This document shows, piece by piece, positions 22,236 through 33,744 of a stretch of DNA of 37,307 nt. Within the stretch, counting starts at the first letter, position 1, and every line of letters begins with the position of its first letter. The DNA lies in NCBI GenBank assembly GCA_003339415.1, contig PDHQ01000050.1, forward strand, positions 1 to 37,307. The letters are read 5' to 3'. The DNA is from Ophiocordyceps camponoti-saundersi (nom. inval.). Lineage: Eukaryota; Ascomycota; Sordariomycetes; Hypocreales; Ophiocordycipitaceae. The notes under the pieces are model-generated. The model saw only the letters and a list, made by a program, of their open reading frames with translations. It searched no databases and was not told the origin of the DNA. A program made the translations under genes and the position numbers.

Positions 22236-23315
22236 ATATACCTCACCTACTACATATTAACATGCGACTCCCCTTTAATCTCCTCCCAAAACACCTTTTG
22301 TTACAACTGCCTTCCTCCCCTCCCCATAATTCTGACAGCTCTCTTCTCCATCTCACTTCATCCTCTTTATTTATCTCTTTATTCACTTTTTTCACTCCCT
22401 TTCCCTCCCCCTAGGGTTCTGACGGCACCGTCATATTCACTCATCATTCCTCTCAACTCATCGTTTTCCGCCTCCATTTAACATCTCATTCAACAGCTGA
22501 AAGAGAGAGAGAGAAACGGAGAGAAAAGAGGTAGCCCTCCGTACTTTATAATCTTTTCTTTTTTTCTATCGACAAACCCCCCTTCTCATCCCCCTCTCAC
22601 CCCCCCTCGTCCTCTCACCAACCCCCGCTCCGTTGCCACTTTCCCCCTTCCCAAACCCGAGACATATCAACGTTGAAGAGGGACCAAGAGAAAGAAGAAA
22701 AGACATTACTAGGAGATTGAGAGACAGCGTTTCATCATCAGGAAGTGAGTGAGAATGAGGGACAAGGGGAAAAAAAAAAGGAGTGTGTATATAGAGAGAG
22801 AGACGTCCAAGAATGAGGCCATCATGGCCCTTGTAACTGGTATGCTTCCCCCCTTCCCCCGTCTCCCCCGGGCCTCTTCCCATCCGCCTTTCTCCTCGCC
22901 CGCTAAGTGATCAACATCGATCGAATGAAAAGAGACTAAAGAAGAAGGAGAAGAAGGAGAAGAACAGGGAAACTGTGTATGATGAGGAGCTCATAAAGAA
23001 GAGGTTATGAGAAGGTAAAAAAAAGAATAATATTTAGTGAGCAATAGGGGCTTCTCGAGCAAGTTTCGCCCGTTGGGTATCAAAAGGTATCAAGTGGCGT
23101 CGTCGTCTTGATGCTCCGATAAGGCAAATGAGATGGATCATGTCTGCACCCCAGAATGCCTCGCGAGAGGAGAAGAAGAAGAAGGCAGAGAAGAGAAAGA
23201 AAAAGAAATGAAATGAGGAGAGAACAGAGGGAAGAGAGAGAAACGAAAGAGGGAGGGGAGACAAGGTAAAGAGGTCACGGCTTCAGCGCCCGCACCAGGA
23301 CGCAGAGCACTCTCG
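22236..23315. other. Intergenic, 3' flank of the TBC gene
   Basis: No supported gene. It is pyrimidine-rich on the left and purine-rich on the right (AGAAGGAG repeats about 22930-22965, 23160-23260), with normal CpA content directly after the retrotransposon. Part is probably 3' UTR of the minus-strand gene. Confidence 0.55.
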
Positions 23316-25652
23316 CTAGGTCCTCTTCCGTCCCCGGTGCGTCTTCCACTCGGCCTTGACCACCTTCATCAGCAGGTCCTCGTCCTTGATCGGGATCCAT
23401 GACATGAGCGCCTTCATGGCATTCTCAAAGTCGGCGTCCATCAGCACCTCGCGCAACGCCTGGACCAAGGCCGCCGCCGTCGCGTGCAGCATCTCCAGCC
23501 CGCTGCCCTCGCCGTCGCCATCACCGTCGCCGTCGCCGCCGAGGAGCAAGAAGACGTCCCAGACGCGCAACTGGGCGGCAAAGGGCATCGATAGGTTGAA
23601 GAGCGTCAAGTACCAGCGGGTGGCGTAAGCCGTCGTCTCGACACCGAGTTCCGTCTGTTGTTCAACCGAATGTCAGTTTTTTGCACGGATGCTTACAAGA
23701 TACCCTCAAAGAGAGTCGTCACAAAGAGAGGACAGGGAGGGGAGAGACACAAGAGAGGGGAAAATTACCAGCTTCTCGGCCGTCTCCTTGCCCAGCCAAC
23801 CCCCCTCAAACTCGCGCAGGGCCACCATCAGACCCTCGAAGCCCGGCTGGTACAGGCGCTCCAGCCCGCGCAGCCGCCACATGCGGGCAAGCATGACGAA
23901 GCACTTCTCCTCGTCAAAGTAACAGAGCAGCGTCGCCGCCAGCGACGCCATGCCCTGCACGTACCCCGTGCCCGGAAAGTAGAGCGAGACGGCGTGCAAG
24001 ACGCGGAACAGTAGCCGCTGGCCGCCGCGGTACCGCCGCCGGAACATGATGTGGCGGCTGATGGTGCGCGGCACGTCCATGTCGATCTGGACGTCGTCGG
24101 GCGAGCTCCGCGCCTGGAGCGCCTGGAAGGCCGCCGTCAGCTCCTCCGCCGACGCCGACCCGGGCCTCCGCCGGGCGGCCGACTCGAGAAAGGACCACCA
24201 GGCGGCGGCGCGCCAGCGGTCGGGGATGCCCTTCCACGTCCGCTCCACCAGCTTGGGGCTCGCCACATCAAAGTCGAAGCCGGCGCCCTGAGGGTCTTTG
24301 TCTTTCTCGCTTCCCTCGTCGCCGTCGCCGCCATTGTTGGAGCGGCGCAGCACCTTGGCCATGCGGCGCCACTTCTCGGACCGGTCCCACTCCTTGCGCT
24401 TCAGCGTTTCCGAGATGCTGTCGACGTGGGCCTCCTCCAGCATGTCCTGCAGGCTCGGCGACACGGTCAGCATGTCGCCGGCCTCGTCCATCCATCGGCG
24501 GTTGCGGTTGCCCGGCAGCAGGTTGCCGGCCTGGCGCAGGACGGAGCGCGACGAGCGGACCGAGGCCAGCGACAGCTCCGAGTTTTGCGTGTTGAGCGAG
24601 CGGGCCGACACCTTGCGGCTGGGGATGCGGCCGACGGCGACGGAGAAGCCGAGGATGGGGTCTCGCTTGTGCAGCACGTTGCGCCTCCTGGGCGACAGCT
24701 GGGCCGACCAGAGGTCCGTGGGGGTGCTGACGCGCGACGCGGGGGGGCGCGGGGCGCTGATGAAGCCGTAACGGTCGACGTCGGCGCCGTCGACGTCCTC
24801 CCAATCCTCGAGGCCGCCAGCGAGCTCGGTGTCGCGGCGGCGGGCGGTGTTGTTATTATTATTGTTATTATTGCTGACAGGATTGGAGTAGTAGGAGCTC
24901 GAGGGGGATTCGCACGACGGCGGCGGCGGCGGCTGTTGCTGTTGTTCGTGGGCGGCCTCTTCGGGGGTGGGCTCGAGGCGGTCGCAAAAGGAGTGCCTCG
25001 CGCTGCCGTCGTCCCATTTGACCGACTCGTATAGCGACCTCACTTTTTGAGACTCGACGTCCATGTCGGAGGGTAGGATGCGAAGGTCGGGCGTGGGGAT
25101 GGATTTGGAGCCGTCGAGCATGATGCTGCCGCGGTTGGAAAAGGTGAGACCGGCCATGAAGTCATCGTCGGGGATGCGGATGGATAAAGGCGAAAAGGAA
25201 GGCAGCTGTTGATTGGGCGGAGACGTGGACGCGCCCCGCTTCGGGAACGTCGGCATGGCCCGCTCGTGGGATAGGCGCTTGCTTTCGTCGGTAGCGGCCG
25301 CGTGGCCAGAGTCGCGTTTCCACTCGTCTTCGAGCGAGGCAGCCGGCGGGGAGCGCAGTGCCGGGTGCTGTTCGGCTGGCGGCATGGGCGGCACGACGAC
25401 GACGACGACGGGGCTGTGGCTGGGCGGTGGCTGCGACGACGACGACAGGGACGGCGGCGACGAAGACGACGAGAGGCTGGATTGAGAGGTGCTCGAAGCC
25501 CGCGGCAAGCTGCGTGTCGTGGGCGGCAGTGGCACCGGCGGCTCGGCAGCCTTTGTCTTTTCGTAGCGCAGGGCCACGAGGCCGGCGTCGGCGGATCGGG
25601 TCATGCTCGAGCGTCGTCTCGACCGCAGCGAAGGTGACCTCAAAGGCACCAT
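23316..25652 (-). CDS. TBC-domain Rab GTPase-activating protein
   Basis: Two exons, 25652-23769 and 23654-23316, about 740 residues; the 114-bp intron (GTAATT...CAACAG) joins ETAEKL to TELGVETTAYATRWY in phase 0. TBC/RabGAP proteins speed GTP hydrolysis by Rab proteins in membrane traffic. The N-terminal 450 residues are Ser/Pro/Asn-rich, probably disordered. The TBC domain covers about residues 477-710. It contains GIPDRWR, the arginine-finger motif IDMDVPR (Arg529) and the glutamine finger in YVQ (Gln566), so both catalytic residues are present. It also has AYATRWYLTLF and VWDVFLLLG, followed by an Asp/Gly repeat. I start at the ATG at 25652 (MVPLRSPSLRSRRRSS). The frame stays open to 26021, but that part reads like translated simple repeats; a second Met at 25604 is possible. 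The Rab target is unknown. Confidence 0.9.
23655..23768 (-). other. Intron of the TBC gene
   Basis: A 114-bp phase-0 intron. Its removal restores continuous TBC homology across the junction; the unspliced frame stops at 23706. Confidence 0.85.
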
Positions 25653-26026
25653 TTGCGGGGGGAAAGAAAAGAGAGAGGGAAAGGAAGAGATGGTCTGGGG
25701 GGTAAGAGAGAGTGTGTGTGAGGTACGAGAATGTCCAACAAACAAGCCCCTCTCGCTCACTCTCTCTAGCAGTTGGTAGGAAAGAAGGACGAAAAGAAGA
25801 GGAAAAAAGAAAGGAAAGAGAGAGAGAGAGAAAAGACGGGAATGTGACTCAGACGGTCCCGATGTCTCGAAACCCCAGCGACGGGCGAGGGAGGCTGGAT
25901 CAGCGCGGGAGATGAACAAAACAGATAGATACCTGGTAGGTAAGGTAGGTAGGCAGTCTAGGCAGGTAAGCGACAACCCGGCATCAATTAGAGTAGAGGT
26001 ACGCAGGTATCGAGCCAGCAAGAGCG

Positions 26027-26031
<5 letters not shown>

Positions 26032-26061
<30 letters not shown>
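26032..26061 (+). repeat. (GA)n microsatellite upstream of the TBC gene
   Basis: About 14 GA units, followed by CAGAGA hexamers to about 26095. Confidence 0.85.
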
Positions 26062-26064
<3 letters not shown>

Positions 26065-26600
26065 AAAAGGCAGAGACAGAGACAGAGACAGAGACGAGAC
26101 AGGCCGGGGAGGGAGGGGAGAAAGAGACAGGGAGAGAAAAATAGACAGAGAGAGAGAGAGAGAAAGAAAGAAAGAGGGAAAGATGTCCGTAGAAAGAAGA
26201 GCTTGATGCAGCTGCTGACTCTCTTTTTTTTCCTTTTTTCCTTCTTCTTCTCCCTTCCTTTTTATATCTGAATCTTGCGCTTCTTTTTTCCGCGGAAATT
26301 TTCTAATTGATTTCTTTCAGCTCCGAGTTCTTTTTCTCAAGAGCATTTACTCCGTGCAGTTGCTTTTCTCTTGCTCTGAGACAAGCCAATTTTAGTGCGT
26401 GCTGTCGTGTGATGATGATGATAATGATGATGATGATGATGATAATATGTAAATCAGATGAGGAGGAGGAGGAGGAGGGGAAAGAGTAGCAGAGAGGGGG
26501 GAAAAAAAGAAAAAAAAAACGTAAAAAGGGACAGGGAAGGATAAAGTGAGTGAGAGAGATAGAGAGGTGGGGGGGGGAGTGATGAGGATGGAGAAGAGAT

Positions 26601-26638
26601 GGGGATGGGGATGGGGATGGGGATGGGGATGGGGGGGG
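26601..26638 (+). repeat. (GGGGAT)5 array ending in G8
   Basis: Five perfect hexamers then eight guanines: seven closely spaced G4+ runs, a strong G-quadruplex candidate. Not a telomere repeat (TTAGGG). Confidence 0.9.
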
Positions 26639-26759
26639 CAGATGTCAGTCAAACCTGTCATACACTCTTGTACTGTATGTATGTATTTACGGATATACCC
26701 GGTACAAACGATGATAACAACAACAATCACAGCTTCCCATTGGCAATTAATAGGGCTGC

Positions 26760-26765
<6 letters not shown>

Positions 26766-26798
<33 letters not shown>

Positions 26799-26880
26799 CG
26801 AACAAGGGTAAATGAAGAGGCTGCATACGAGCCTAGCGGGTATCAATTTCTTCCTCTCTCTCTCTCTCTCTCTCACTCTA
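26766..26880 (+). repeat. (GA)n and (CT)n pair
   Basis: A GA run (26766-26794) and a CT run (about 26853-26875) lie 60 bp apart and could pair as a hairpin of nearly 20 bp. Confidence 0.8.
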
Positions 26881-28188
26881 TCTAGGTATCTCTCTCTTTG
26901 TGTGTTTTTTTTTCTCTCTCAAGCCCCCTCTCTGTGTGTGTGCGTGTACGGAGTATCCGTACCTCTATCCGCATGTACTATTAGTCTATTCCCCATCCTG
27001 ACACCTATAGCCAACACCGTGTCCAAGCACTGTCCTAATCCTCCCTTCCCCGGGGCGTCGAAGCAGCAGCCCCCCCAGCGCCACCCCATCCAAGCATCCA
27101 AGCATCACCACCGTGTCCGCTCTGGATGTCGACTGTGCGACACTGACAGCAAAGTCTCTTTTTACACCCACTCGTTTCCCTGCTTCACGTTTCTTGCCAG
27201 TAGTACTTACATACAACGAAAGCTATGTATAACCTACAACAACACAGCATCTGTGTACCTGGTCAAGCAAACCGACTGCTGGCTCCCGCAGACGCAACGC
27301 ACGTGGCCTCTCGCTCTCTTCATCTTTGTGCTTCTCATTTCTCGACGCGTGCTTTATAAAGAGCTCATGAAAAGAGTGAAAGAGAGAAGAGCAAGAGAAA
27401 AAAAAAACCTTGCACGGCGCGGAAGCCTGCAAGGTACCCGGCTCTCTAACAAGGGGAGCTTTTGCCTTTTTATTCTTCTCGCTTCCGAAGTTTTTTTTTT
27501 CCCCTTTCCTTCTTGTTCCTTTTTACAAACAAAAAGGAAAGAAAAAAAGTATGTAAATAAATATCCCCTTACTACATCCGTTCCTTGTCAAGTCGGGCGT
27601 AGGGCCAACGGGTACACTGCTTTGCAAGAAACTGAGTTTGTAGTGATCGTAGGTAGAACAAAGAAAAAGAACCAGAATGACGGATAATCCGTACTATCAA
27701 TCAAACTGATCAACCAAGAAGAAAATCTCCCAAGAGAGTTTGCAGATTCTACATACATACATAAATACATACGTATGTACAGGCAGCCATCGACACAAGG
27801 ATACCCTGCCTATAAGCACAAAGAATCGTCAACCGCACGGCCTCTCCCCGAATCGACAACTCGATCCTACCTACCGAGATGCACACGCACGAACACGCAC
27901 CCTCTCGCTCGCTCACTCACATGTACGGATAGCACGTATGCATGGTTGTATGTACATACATACATACCTATGTACATATGTAGGTGTGTAGTATGTACGG
28001 ATTATATATATCCTACGTCCGCACTACCGGCTCGGATCTGCCTTTCCGGCACCGGCCGATCAGACATATCGGCATCCCCTCCCCATCCATATTACCTGCA
28101 TCTTGCGGGCTTGTTTGTTTCGTACTACCAATACAGGTATCCCAACCTGCTGCAAACCTCCTCCTGTCCTGTCCAACCAACCAACCAA

Positions 28189-28212
28189 CCACCACCACCA
28201 CCACCACCACCA
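28189..28212 (+). repeat. (ACC)8 microsatellite
   Basis: About eight ACC units preceded by CCAA tetramers. Confidence 0.8.
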
Positions 28213-28706
28213 CACGCCCACCGCCATATCAAGAACCCCTCCCGGAAAGTGTAACGTGGCCGTCGACTCACCCATCGCTGATGACCCATATCCGTATCCG
28301 TACGTACATACAAAAAACCATGGCAAATGCAAAATACTGACAGGCAAAAACCTAAAACTAAAAGAGAGAGCGAAAATCTAAAGATGAGAACAGCATCATC
28401 AAGCCAGCCAAGCAAGGCAATGCCCCCTTTGGAACTACCGGGCAGGTCTCCTTTAGGCTTTGTGGAACGGGGATTCCTTTCTGGCACAAGCTGCTGCTGG
28501 CCTCTGCCGTGCTCTCTGCGTCCAACTCGTCGCCGAGACACACACACACTCACATACATACATACAACCTATACAAACATCCACACACAGGGGCACAGAC
28601 ACTCACACTCACATAAGCACAAGCACATATGTACGCATTTTGCTACTCGACTTCATCTTCTTCTTCTTCTTCATCGTCGTCGTCGTCGTCGTCATCATCA
28701 TCATCA

Positions 28707-31399
28707 TCACTCCACCTCCTCATTCTCCCAATCTTTGTCTGCAAACATCGGCTCCTTGCGCACCCCGCTCACCTCCAGCTTCTCCAGAAACTCCGCCGGC
28801 ACTGTCGGTATGTACTTGCGCTCCCGCTCGCGGTTCACGCCGCCGAAGCCCGCCCCGTACGACACTAGCATGTCCGTCACGGACGGCAACGTAAAGGGGA
28901 GCATCAGCGCCGGGTCCAGCAGCAGGTGCTCCGGCGCGTCCTCCCCCTCCTCCCCGTCGTCTCCTTGCCCGCCTCGCCCCTCGTCGTCCTGTGTCCCGTC
29001 GCCGTTGGCGCTCGGTCTGCCGTTGGAGGAGCCGACGCCGCCAACCCGGGCCGACGTCTTCGTCGGCGTCGTCGCCTCCTGCGGCAGCGGCGATGCGGCC
29101 CGGCTGCGGCGACGGTCCCGCTTGAGCGCCGCCTCCTTTTGTATTGCCGTGAGGTACTTGAGCGCGCTCTTGGGCAGCCCCTTCTCTCCGACCTCGGGCC
29201 GGTAGTGCGTCGCCGCGTGCATCAGCTGCTGCGGCGTCAGCCTCTTCAGCTGCTGCAGCGTCCCCACCAGCGCCTCGAGATCGTCTGGCCCCAGCGACGA
29301 AAAGCATTGCAGCCATTGCAGCAGCTGGATGCTGGGCGCCAAGTGTCGCCGTGCCGCCTCCGTCGTCGTGTCTCCCGACGACTTCGTCTCGCCCCCCTCG
29401 TAGTGCTCCGCCTGCCGGTTGTTGGTCCGCGCCCAGTCCTCGAGTATGGAAATGTTCATCCGGATCTGCATCGCCTTGGTCCGCGCCAGGTACTTGCGGT
29501 TCGACATGATGCGGTTGAACAGCTCCGCCCCGATCCAGTACAGCAGCTGCGACACCACCTGCGCCGTAATCACCGAGTGCACGTCGTACAGGTCCAGCAC
29601 GAAGAGCGACGACGACAGCAGCGACGTTACGTTGCGCGGCGCCGGCTTGGCCCGCCGCTTCGGCGACGGCGGCCGGAACCGCTTCTCCGGCGGTTCCTCT
29701 CGCACCGTAGTCTTGCGCTTAAACAGCTTCCACTCGTTCTGAAACGTAATGTCCTCGAACCCGGGAATCGTCTCGTGGTCGAGCATCGCCGCGTCCAGCA
29801 CCTTGTCCAATCGCCGCTCCGCGTCCCGCACGATCAAGATGAACATCTCGTTGATGAGCTCCGCCAGGTGCGCCTGAAACTCCGTCGTCGCCTCCACAAG
29901 CCCGGCGTCCTTCTTCAGATAGTGCAACAGTAGCGTCGCGTTAGACAGCCAAAACGCCAGAATCGTCATGTCCCACTGGCTCCGCTCCACCACGTCGTTG
30001 ATCCGGTCCATGGCCGACACCAGGAGCCGTCCCAGCAGCTCCGGGCTCGAGTGGTAGTGCGCGTAGCGCGCGCTGAGGAAAATCATGTTGGCCGGCACCG
30101 GCTTCTGCGAGGGCGACCTCTGCGGCGTCATCTTCGTTATGATGATGTCCAGAATCCGATCGAGCTCGCTCTCCTGGAAAACAAACATCTGGTCGTGCAG
30201 GCATCGGCTCCAGTCGAACTCCTGTTGTTCCTCCTCAAACTCCTCTGCAGGCTGCCCCGTGCCGCCGTGCCGTCAGTCTACTGAACGGGAGGGGGGGGAA
30301 AGTACGACTCCACGCAGGGCCGGCCTACCTCTGGCTGATCGTCCATGCCGACATTGCCCAGATCGACCTCGAGGTCCCTGGCACTCTCCATCATGAGCCG
30401 CCGCCGCATCTCGTTCTCCGCCATCTCCTCCTCGAACCGATCCTGGGAAAAGCCCGGGTTGTAAAAGTCATCCGTCACACCCGCATTACCCAGGTTGTAG
30501 CCGTTATTGTGCAGGTAGTACGACATGTCGCTGTCGGGCGGCACAAAGTCCAGAGCTGTCCGGCCCGAAGAAGTCTTTTGGTCCGACGACGCCTTGTTGT
30601 CGAGCAATAGTTTCGCGATGCCCTTGTGCCGATTCGTCATCGTCCACATAAGTGCGCTCCACTGATTTCGATCTTGCTTGTTGACGTCGGCACCGGCCTC
30701 GATCAGGGCCTGCACCACACTCTCGTGGCCCTGCATAGAGGGTGAGGGGGAGAAACAAAGAACACAATGAGCACAATGTACACCATGGGGACTTGATATT
30801 GTCTGTCCTACTCACAAAACAGCTGGCGTAAATCAGCGGCGGCGTTCCGTCCTCGTCAGGCGCGTTGACGTCGACAAAGGCCTTGGCCTTGCCGCCGAGT
30901 ATTCGCCTGACCTTTGCGACGTCACCATTGCTTGCGGCCATAGACAAAGCTTTCTGGAGCATGTCTTTTTTGTCCGCCGCCGTCAGCTTATCGTCTTCGG
31001 CCACAGCCCGCTCGTCCTCGAGGCCGCGGCCGGACTGGTTCGCGGCGGCTTGTGCCTGCAGCATCTCCATTAGTCTGGTGTCGCTGTCAGTAGGGCCGTC
31101 GACGCTCGTCTCGTCCTCGGCATCATTCAGCGAAAGGTTTCCAAGGTTAAGAGGCTTCGCCAGCGCCGGCGTCGTGAGAAATTGAGACTGGCCTGGGGGC
31201 ACCGGTCGGTCAGCTGCGGGTTGAAAGTACGGAAAGGGTGGGAAGCCCGACCTTGCCACCCATCATACATCTCCGTCTCGGCCACGAAGCCCTCGGTAGG
31301 CGCGTGACGACGGTCGTCTAGCGACGTTGGCAGGTCGGACGGCATCATCCGCGGCGGTTTCGCGTCGCCAAGACTTCCGGTAGAGTCGCCCAGGTCCAT
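28707..31399 (-). CDS. Ankyrin-repeat and dilute (DIL) domain protein
   Basis: Four exons: 31399-31252, 31192-30816, 30730-30329 and 30251-28707, about 823 residues. Introns are 59, 85 and 77 bp with phases 1, 0 and 0. Splicing joins MYDGWQ to GQSQF, LIYASCF to GHESVVQALIEAGADVN, and MDDQPE to PAEEFEEEQQEFDW. Residues about 128-238 form ankyrin repeats (a repeat spans the second junction). Residues about 330-680 form a DIL domain like the cargo-binding tail of myosin V (FQESELDRIL, MTILAFWLSNATLLLHYL, LLYWIGAELFNRIM). An insert PSPKRRAKPAPR is basic. The tail has an acidic stretch near DDGEEGEDAPEH. There is no motor domain, so this is the fungal stand-alone DIL plus ankyrin family, presumably an adaptor at membranes or the cell cortex (inference). 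The stop codon is the first of six tandem TGA triplets. Confidence 0.9.
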
Positions 31400-32138
31400 G
31401 ATCGGAAGGGGCCGCGGCCAGAGAAATCAGGCTCATGGAAGTCGCCAGCGGATGAGGTGCCAACGACGCAATAGGGGTGAGGCGGTGCAGTAGCTGGGGC
31501 GTGGGTCCGCCTCGAGGGCCCGCGTAGTAGGGAAAAACGGGACCGGTCTAGGACGAGGCACTGCTAATCAAAAGCCGTTGCCTTCAATCTGTGACGTGAG
31601 ATGGTAATCAAGATGATCTCGAGGCGTCGCGCATTACGAGCCTCCTTGATCTCCAGAGAAGGGATGTCAACCAAGCAAGGCACGTCTGCGTTTTGGCCAA
31701 GCGATGAGGGCGAAGCCTTAGGTAAGGCACGGCGTTTTGTTCATCCGATGTGATCGTGATCAGGGAGTCTTTCCCCTCACAATCCCCGTCCTCACGCCGC
31801 GTCATAACCATGGCTTCATTAAGTAGTGCCAGCTGTTATGCAGCGCAGATCTAGTACTCCTCCAAAGGGAGGGCAACTCCGTACAGGTGTTGTTGCTTTC
31901 AGTTCTGGACCATGTTAGACTCTATGCTATCGCTAATCTCTATAACGACCCAGTTGATACCGATGGAATTGTAAATTGCGTCTGTCTACAGAGCAAAAGA
32001 CAAACAATGAAAGTATTGCCCAATTTCTCCGGTATCATAGATGTGATGGGAGAGCGTGCGTGTGAAAGGGGTTACTATCACTTGTTCATGCCATGGACGC
32101 GTCCGAGACAAAATCCACACCTAGTCACCATAGCTCAA
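31400..32138. other. Intergenic between DIL and allantoicase genes
   Basis: It probably holds the promoter and leader of the DIL gene and the 3' end of the allantoicase transcript. No frame has recognisable content; the plus-strand open frame from 31887 runs antisense into allantoicase. Confidence 0.6.
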
Positions 32139-33270
32139 TCACACGGCGCGCCTCCCGTACGCTCTGAGCCGCTTGACTCCACCATCCGGTATCATAGTCA
32201 ACTTGACGTGAGTAAAGGCCGTGTCAGGCGCGGCGCAAGGCAACTGGTGTTCCTGATCGGGCCCCATAGGAGCCGGAGGGACAACCTCACGCCAGTCGTC
32301 CGCCTGTGCGTCCGGCTCACCGTCGCGAGTCCAGGCCAGGGCGTGCAGGGCGACGCGCTGCGGGAAGTTGCCGCGGTAGTGGGCTGTATCGACAGTGAAG
32401 CTCTCGAGACGGGCCGGGGCACCGAGCCGGATAATAGCCCAGTCAACATGGCCCGGAGCGCGCGATCGGGCCGTCTCCCACCCGTCGGCCATGTCCTTGC
32501 CGCGACCGGGCAGCAGCAGGTTGCCCTTGGAGCCGAAGTGCTGGTCGCTGCAGGCGATGGCTACGCCGCCGTTCTGGGCGGCAGCGAGGTCCAGCACGGC
32601 GTCGACGTCGGCGGGAAAGACGGGCACGGCGTGGCCGAAGAGGCGGAAGCGCGCGATGCCGCCGTCCGGATACATATTGAGCCTCACGTGGGTATATTGG
32701 CGCTCCGATGGCAAGTTCAATTTCCAAGCAAAGCGACGCGATGGTCCACAGGGGCGCATGTTCAAAATGGTGTCCCATCGGCCAGAGCCACCGCGCCACG
32801 ACACCACTTCGTCGTCGTCGGTGCTGAAGCAGCCCTCGACGGAGATGGCCGGTGCGTAATTACCTGTAAAGAAGGCGGTGTCGACTTCGACGCCGTCAAC
32901 GGTGCCGGATGCGACGCCGAGCCGGATGATGACCCAGTCGAACGGCTCCGGGTTATGGCGTCGTGTCTCCCAGCCGTCATACCAGGCACCGGTGAAGATC
33001 ATCTTGCCCGGCTGCGACACGGGTGGTGTCGGCGTCAGTAAGTTGGCCGCCTCGGCGAACCACTGATCGGAGAAGGCGAGGATTTTCCCGCCCAAGGCGG
33101 CCGACACCAGATCTGTATGTACACGCATCTCAGCCGAGCCGAACTCGCAGGGGAAGGTGGAGGATGGACTAGGGTTGCATGCCTATATTCGAGCTGAATG
33201 TCTTGGAGATGTCACCGGGGTCGATGGAAGTCGTCTCCACATCGTGCAGCGGGTAGACGGCCGACGCCAT
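32139..33270 (-). CDS. DAL2: Allantoicase (allantoate amidinohydrolase, EC 3.5.3.4)
   Basis: Hydrolyses allantoate to ureidoglycolate and urea in purine breakdown, supplying nitrogen. Two exons, 33270-33183 and 33112-32139, about 353 residues, close to the family's usual length. Two homologous allantoicase repeats are visible: GAWYDGWETRRHN with FDWVIIRLGVA and YTHVRLNMYPDGGIARFRLFG, then MADGWETARSR with VDWAIIRLG and FTHVKLTMIPDGGVKRLRAYG. The N-terminal exon (MASAVYPLHDVETTSIDP) is placed because the larger frame otherwise starts inside the conserved NIDLVSAALGGK region; the joint restores FSSNIDLVSAALGGK. The intron would be GC-AG (donor AG|GCATGC), which is rare. If that is wrong, translation might start at the Met at 33128, giving a shorter protein. 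Divergent from the b561 gene, 474 bp apart. Confidence 0.93.
33113..33182 (-). other. Proposed GC-AG intron of allantoicase
   Basis: 70 bp, donor GCATGC preceded by AG, acceptor TACAG, branch-like GGCTGAGA. No GT donor gives the needed phase 1: the unspliced exon reaches a stop a few codons later. Confidence 0.6.
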
Positions 33271-33744
33271 ATTAGGGATACAACAATAATCTTATTGGTG
33301 TATGTAATTAATCCGTCGCTGCAATGAATGAATGGGTGGGATCAAAGATGTGGCGAGAATTCGATGACGAGCTTCGATGCGGGTGAGCTGATGCGGACGA
33401 CCTACCCTACGGCCCGCTCCTCGGGCAAAGGTGAGACGGTCTGAAATCGACATCCGGTAGCGTCATCGTCGCCGGCTATTGCTAATATGCCTACTATCCT
33501 TGGCCAGCCACGAAAGGGCTAAGCAGCATGTTTTGCTTCTGGCAAAGTTCTGTCTCAGCTGAGCTTCTTCATTTTGTCAGCGCCAGCCGTTCCTGAACCC
33601 GTCGACTCCTCTTCTTTTCCTTCACACCAAGGTCAAGCCACGATACGAAAAGCACCAGCTACCCCAAGCTTCTCAATCCCACGAACCCTTGAAGCTCGAG
33701 TCTCCAGCATTCGCGAATCCATCCTATCCACACAATCTTGGATC
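33271..33744. promoter_or_regulatory. Divergent promoter region, allantoicase / cytochrome b561
   Basis: 474 bp between two divergent starts. Allantoicase genes in fungi are usually under GATA-type nitrogen control and purine induction. I looked for HGATAR sites and for TCGG-N6-CCGA and saw none I would call. Regulation is therefore unresolved from sequence. Confidence 0.4.

Larger units (their letters stand above)
25653..28706. other. Intergenic: leader of the TBC gene and simple repeats
   Basis: About 3 kb with no convincing gene. Next to the TBC start it is GA-rich, probably promoter and leader. Further on come GGGGAT, GA, CT, ACC and CATA/TATG repeats (about 27752-27776, 27951-27974, 28552-28564). 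The frame at 26812-27687 is open for 291 codons but is built from CT repeats at its start and shows no domain. Confidence 0.55.

Noticed and set aside
24051..25034. 327-codon plus-strand frame opposite the TBC gene
   Set aside because: Antisense shadow with no domain, while the minus strand encodes a clear TBC protein.
26812..27687. 291-codon plus-strand frame
   Set aside because: It starts in CT repeats, has mixed codon usage and no domain; I could not exclude a small gene but cannot support one.
28926..29933. 335-codon plus-strand frame opposite the DIL gene
   Set aside because: Antisense shadow; Arg/Leu-rich translation with no domain.
31887..33041. 384-codon plus-strand frame over allantoicase
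   Set aside because: Most of it is antisense to allantoicase and the rest has no recognisable content.
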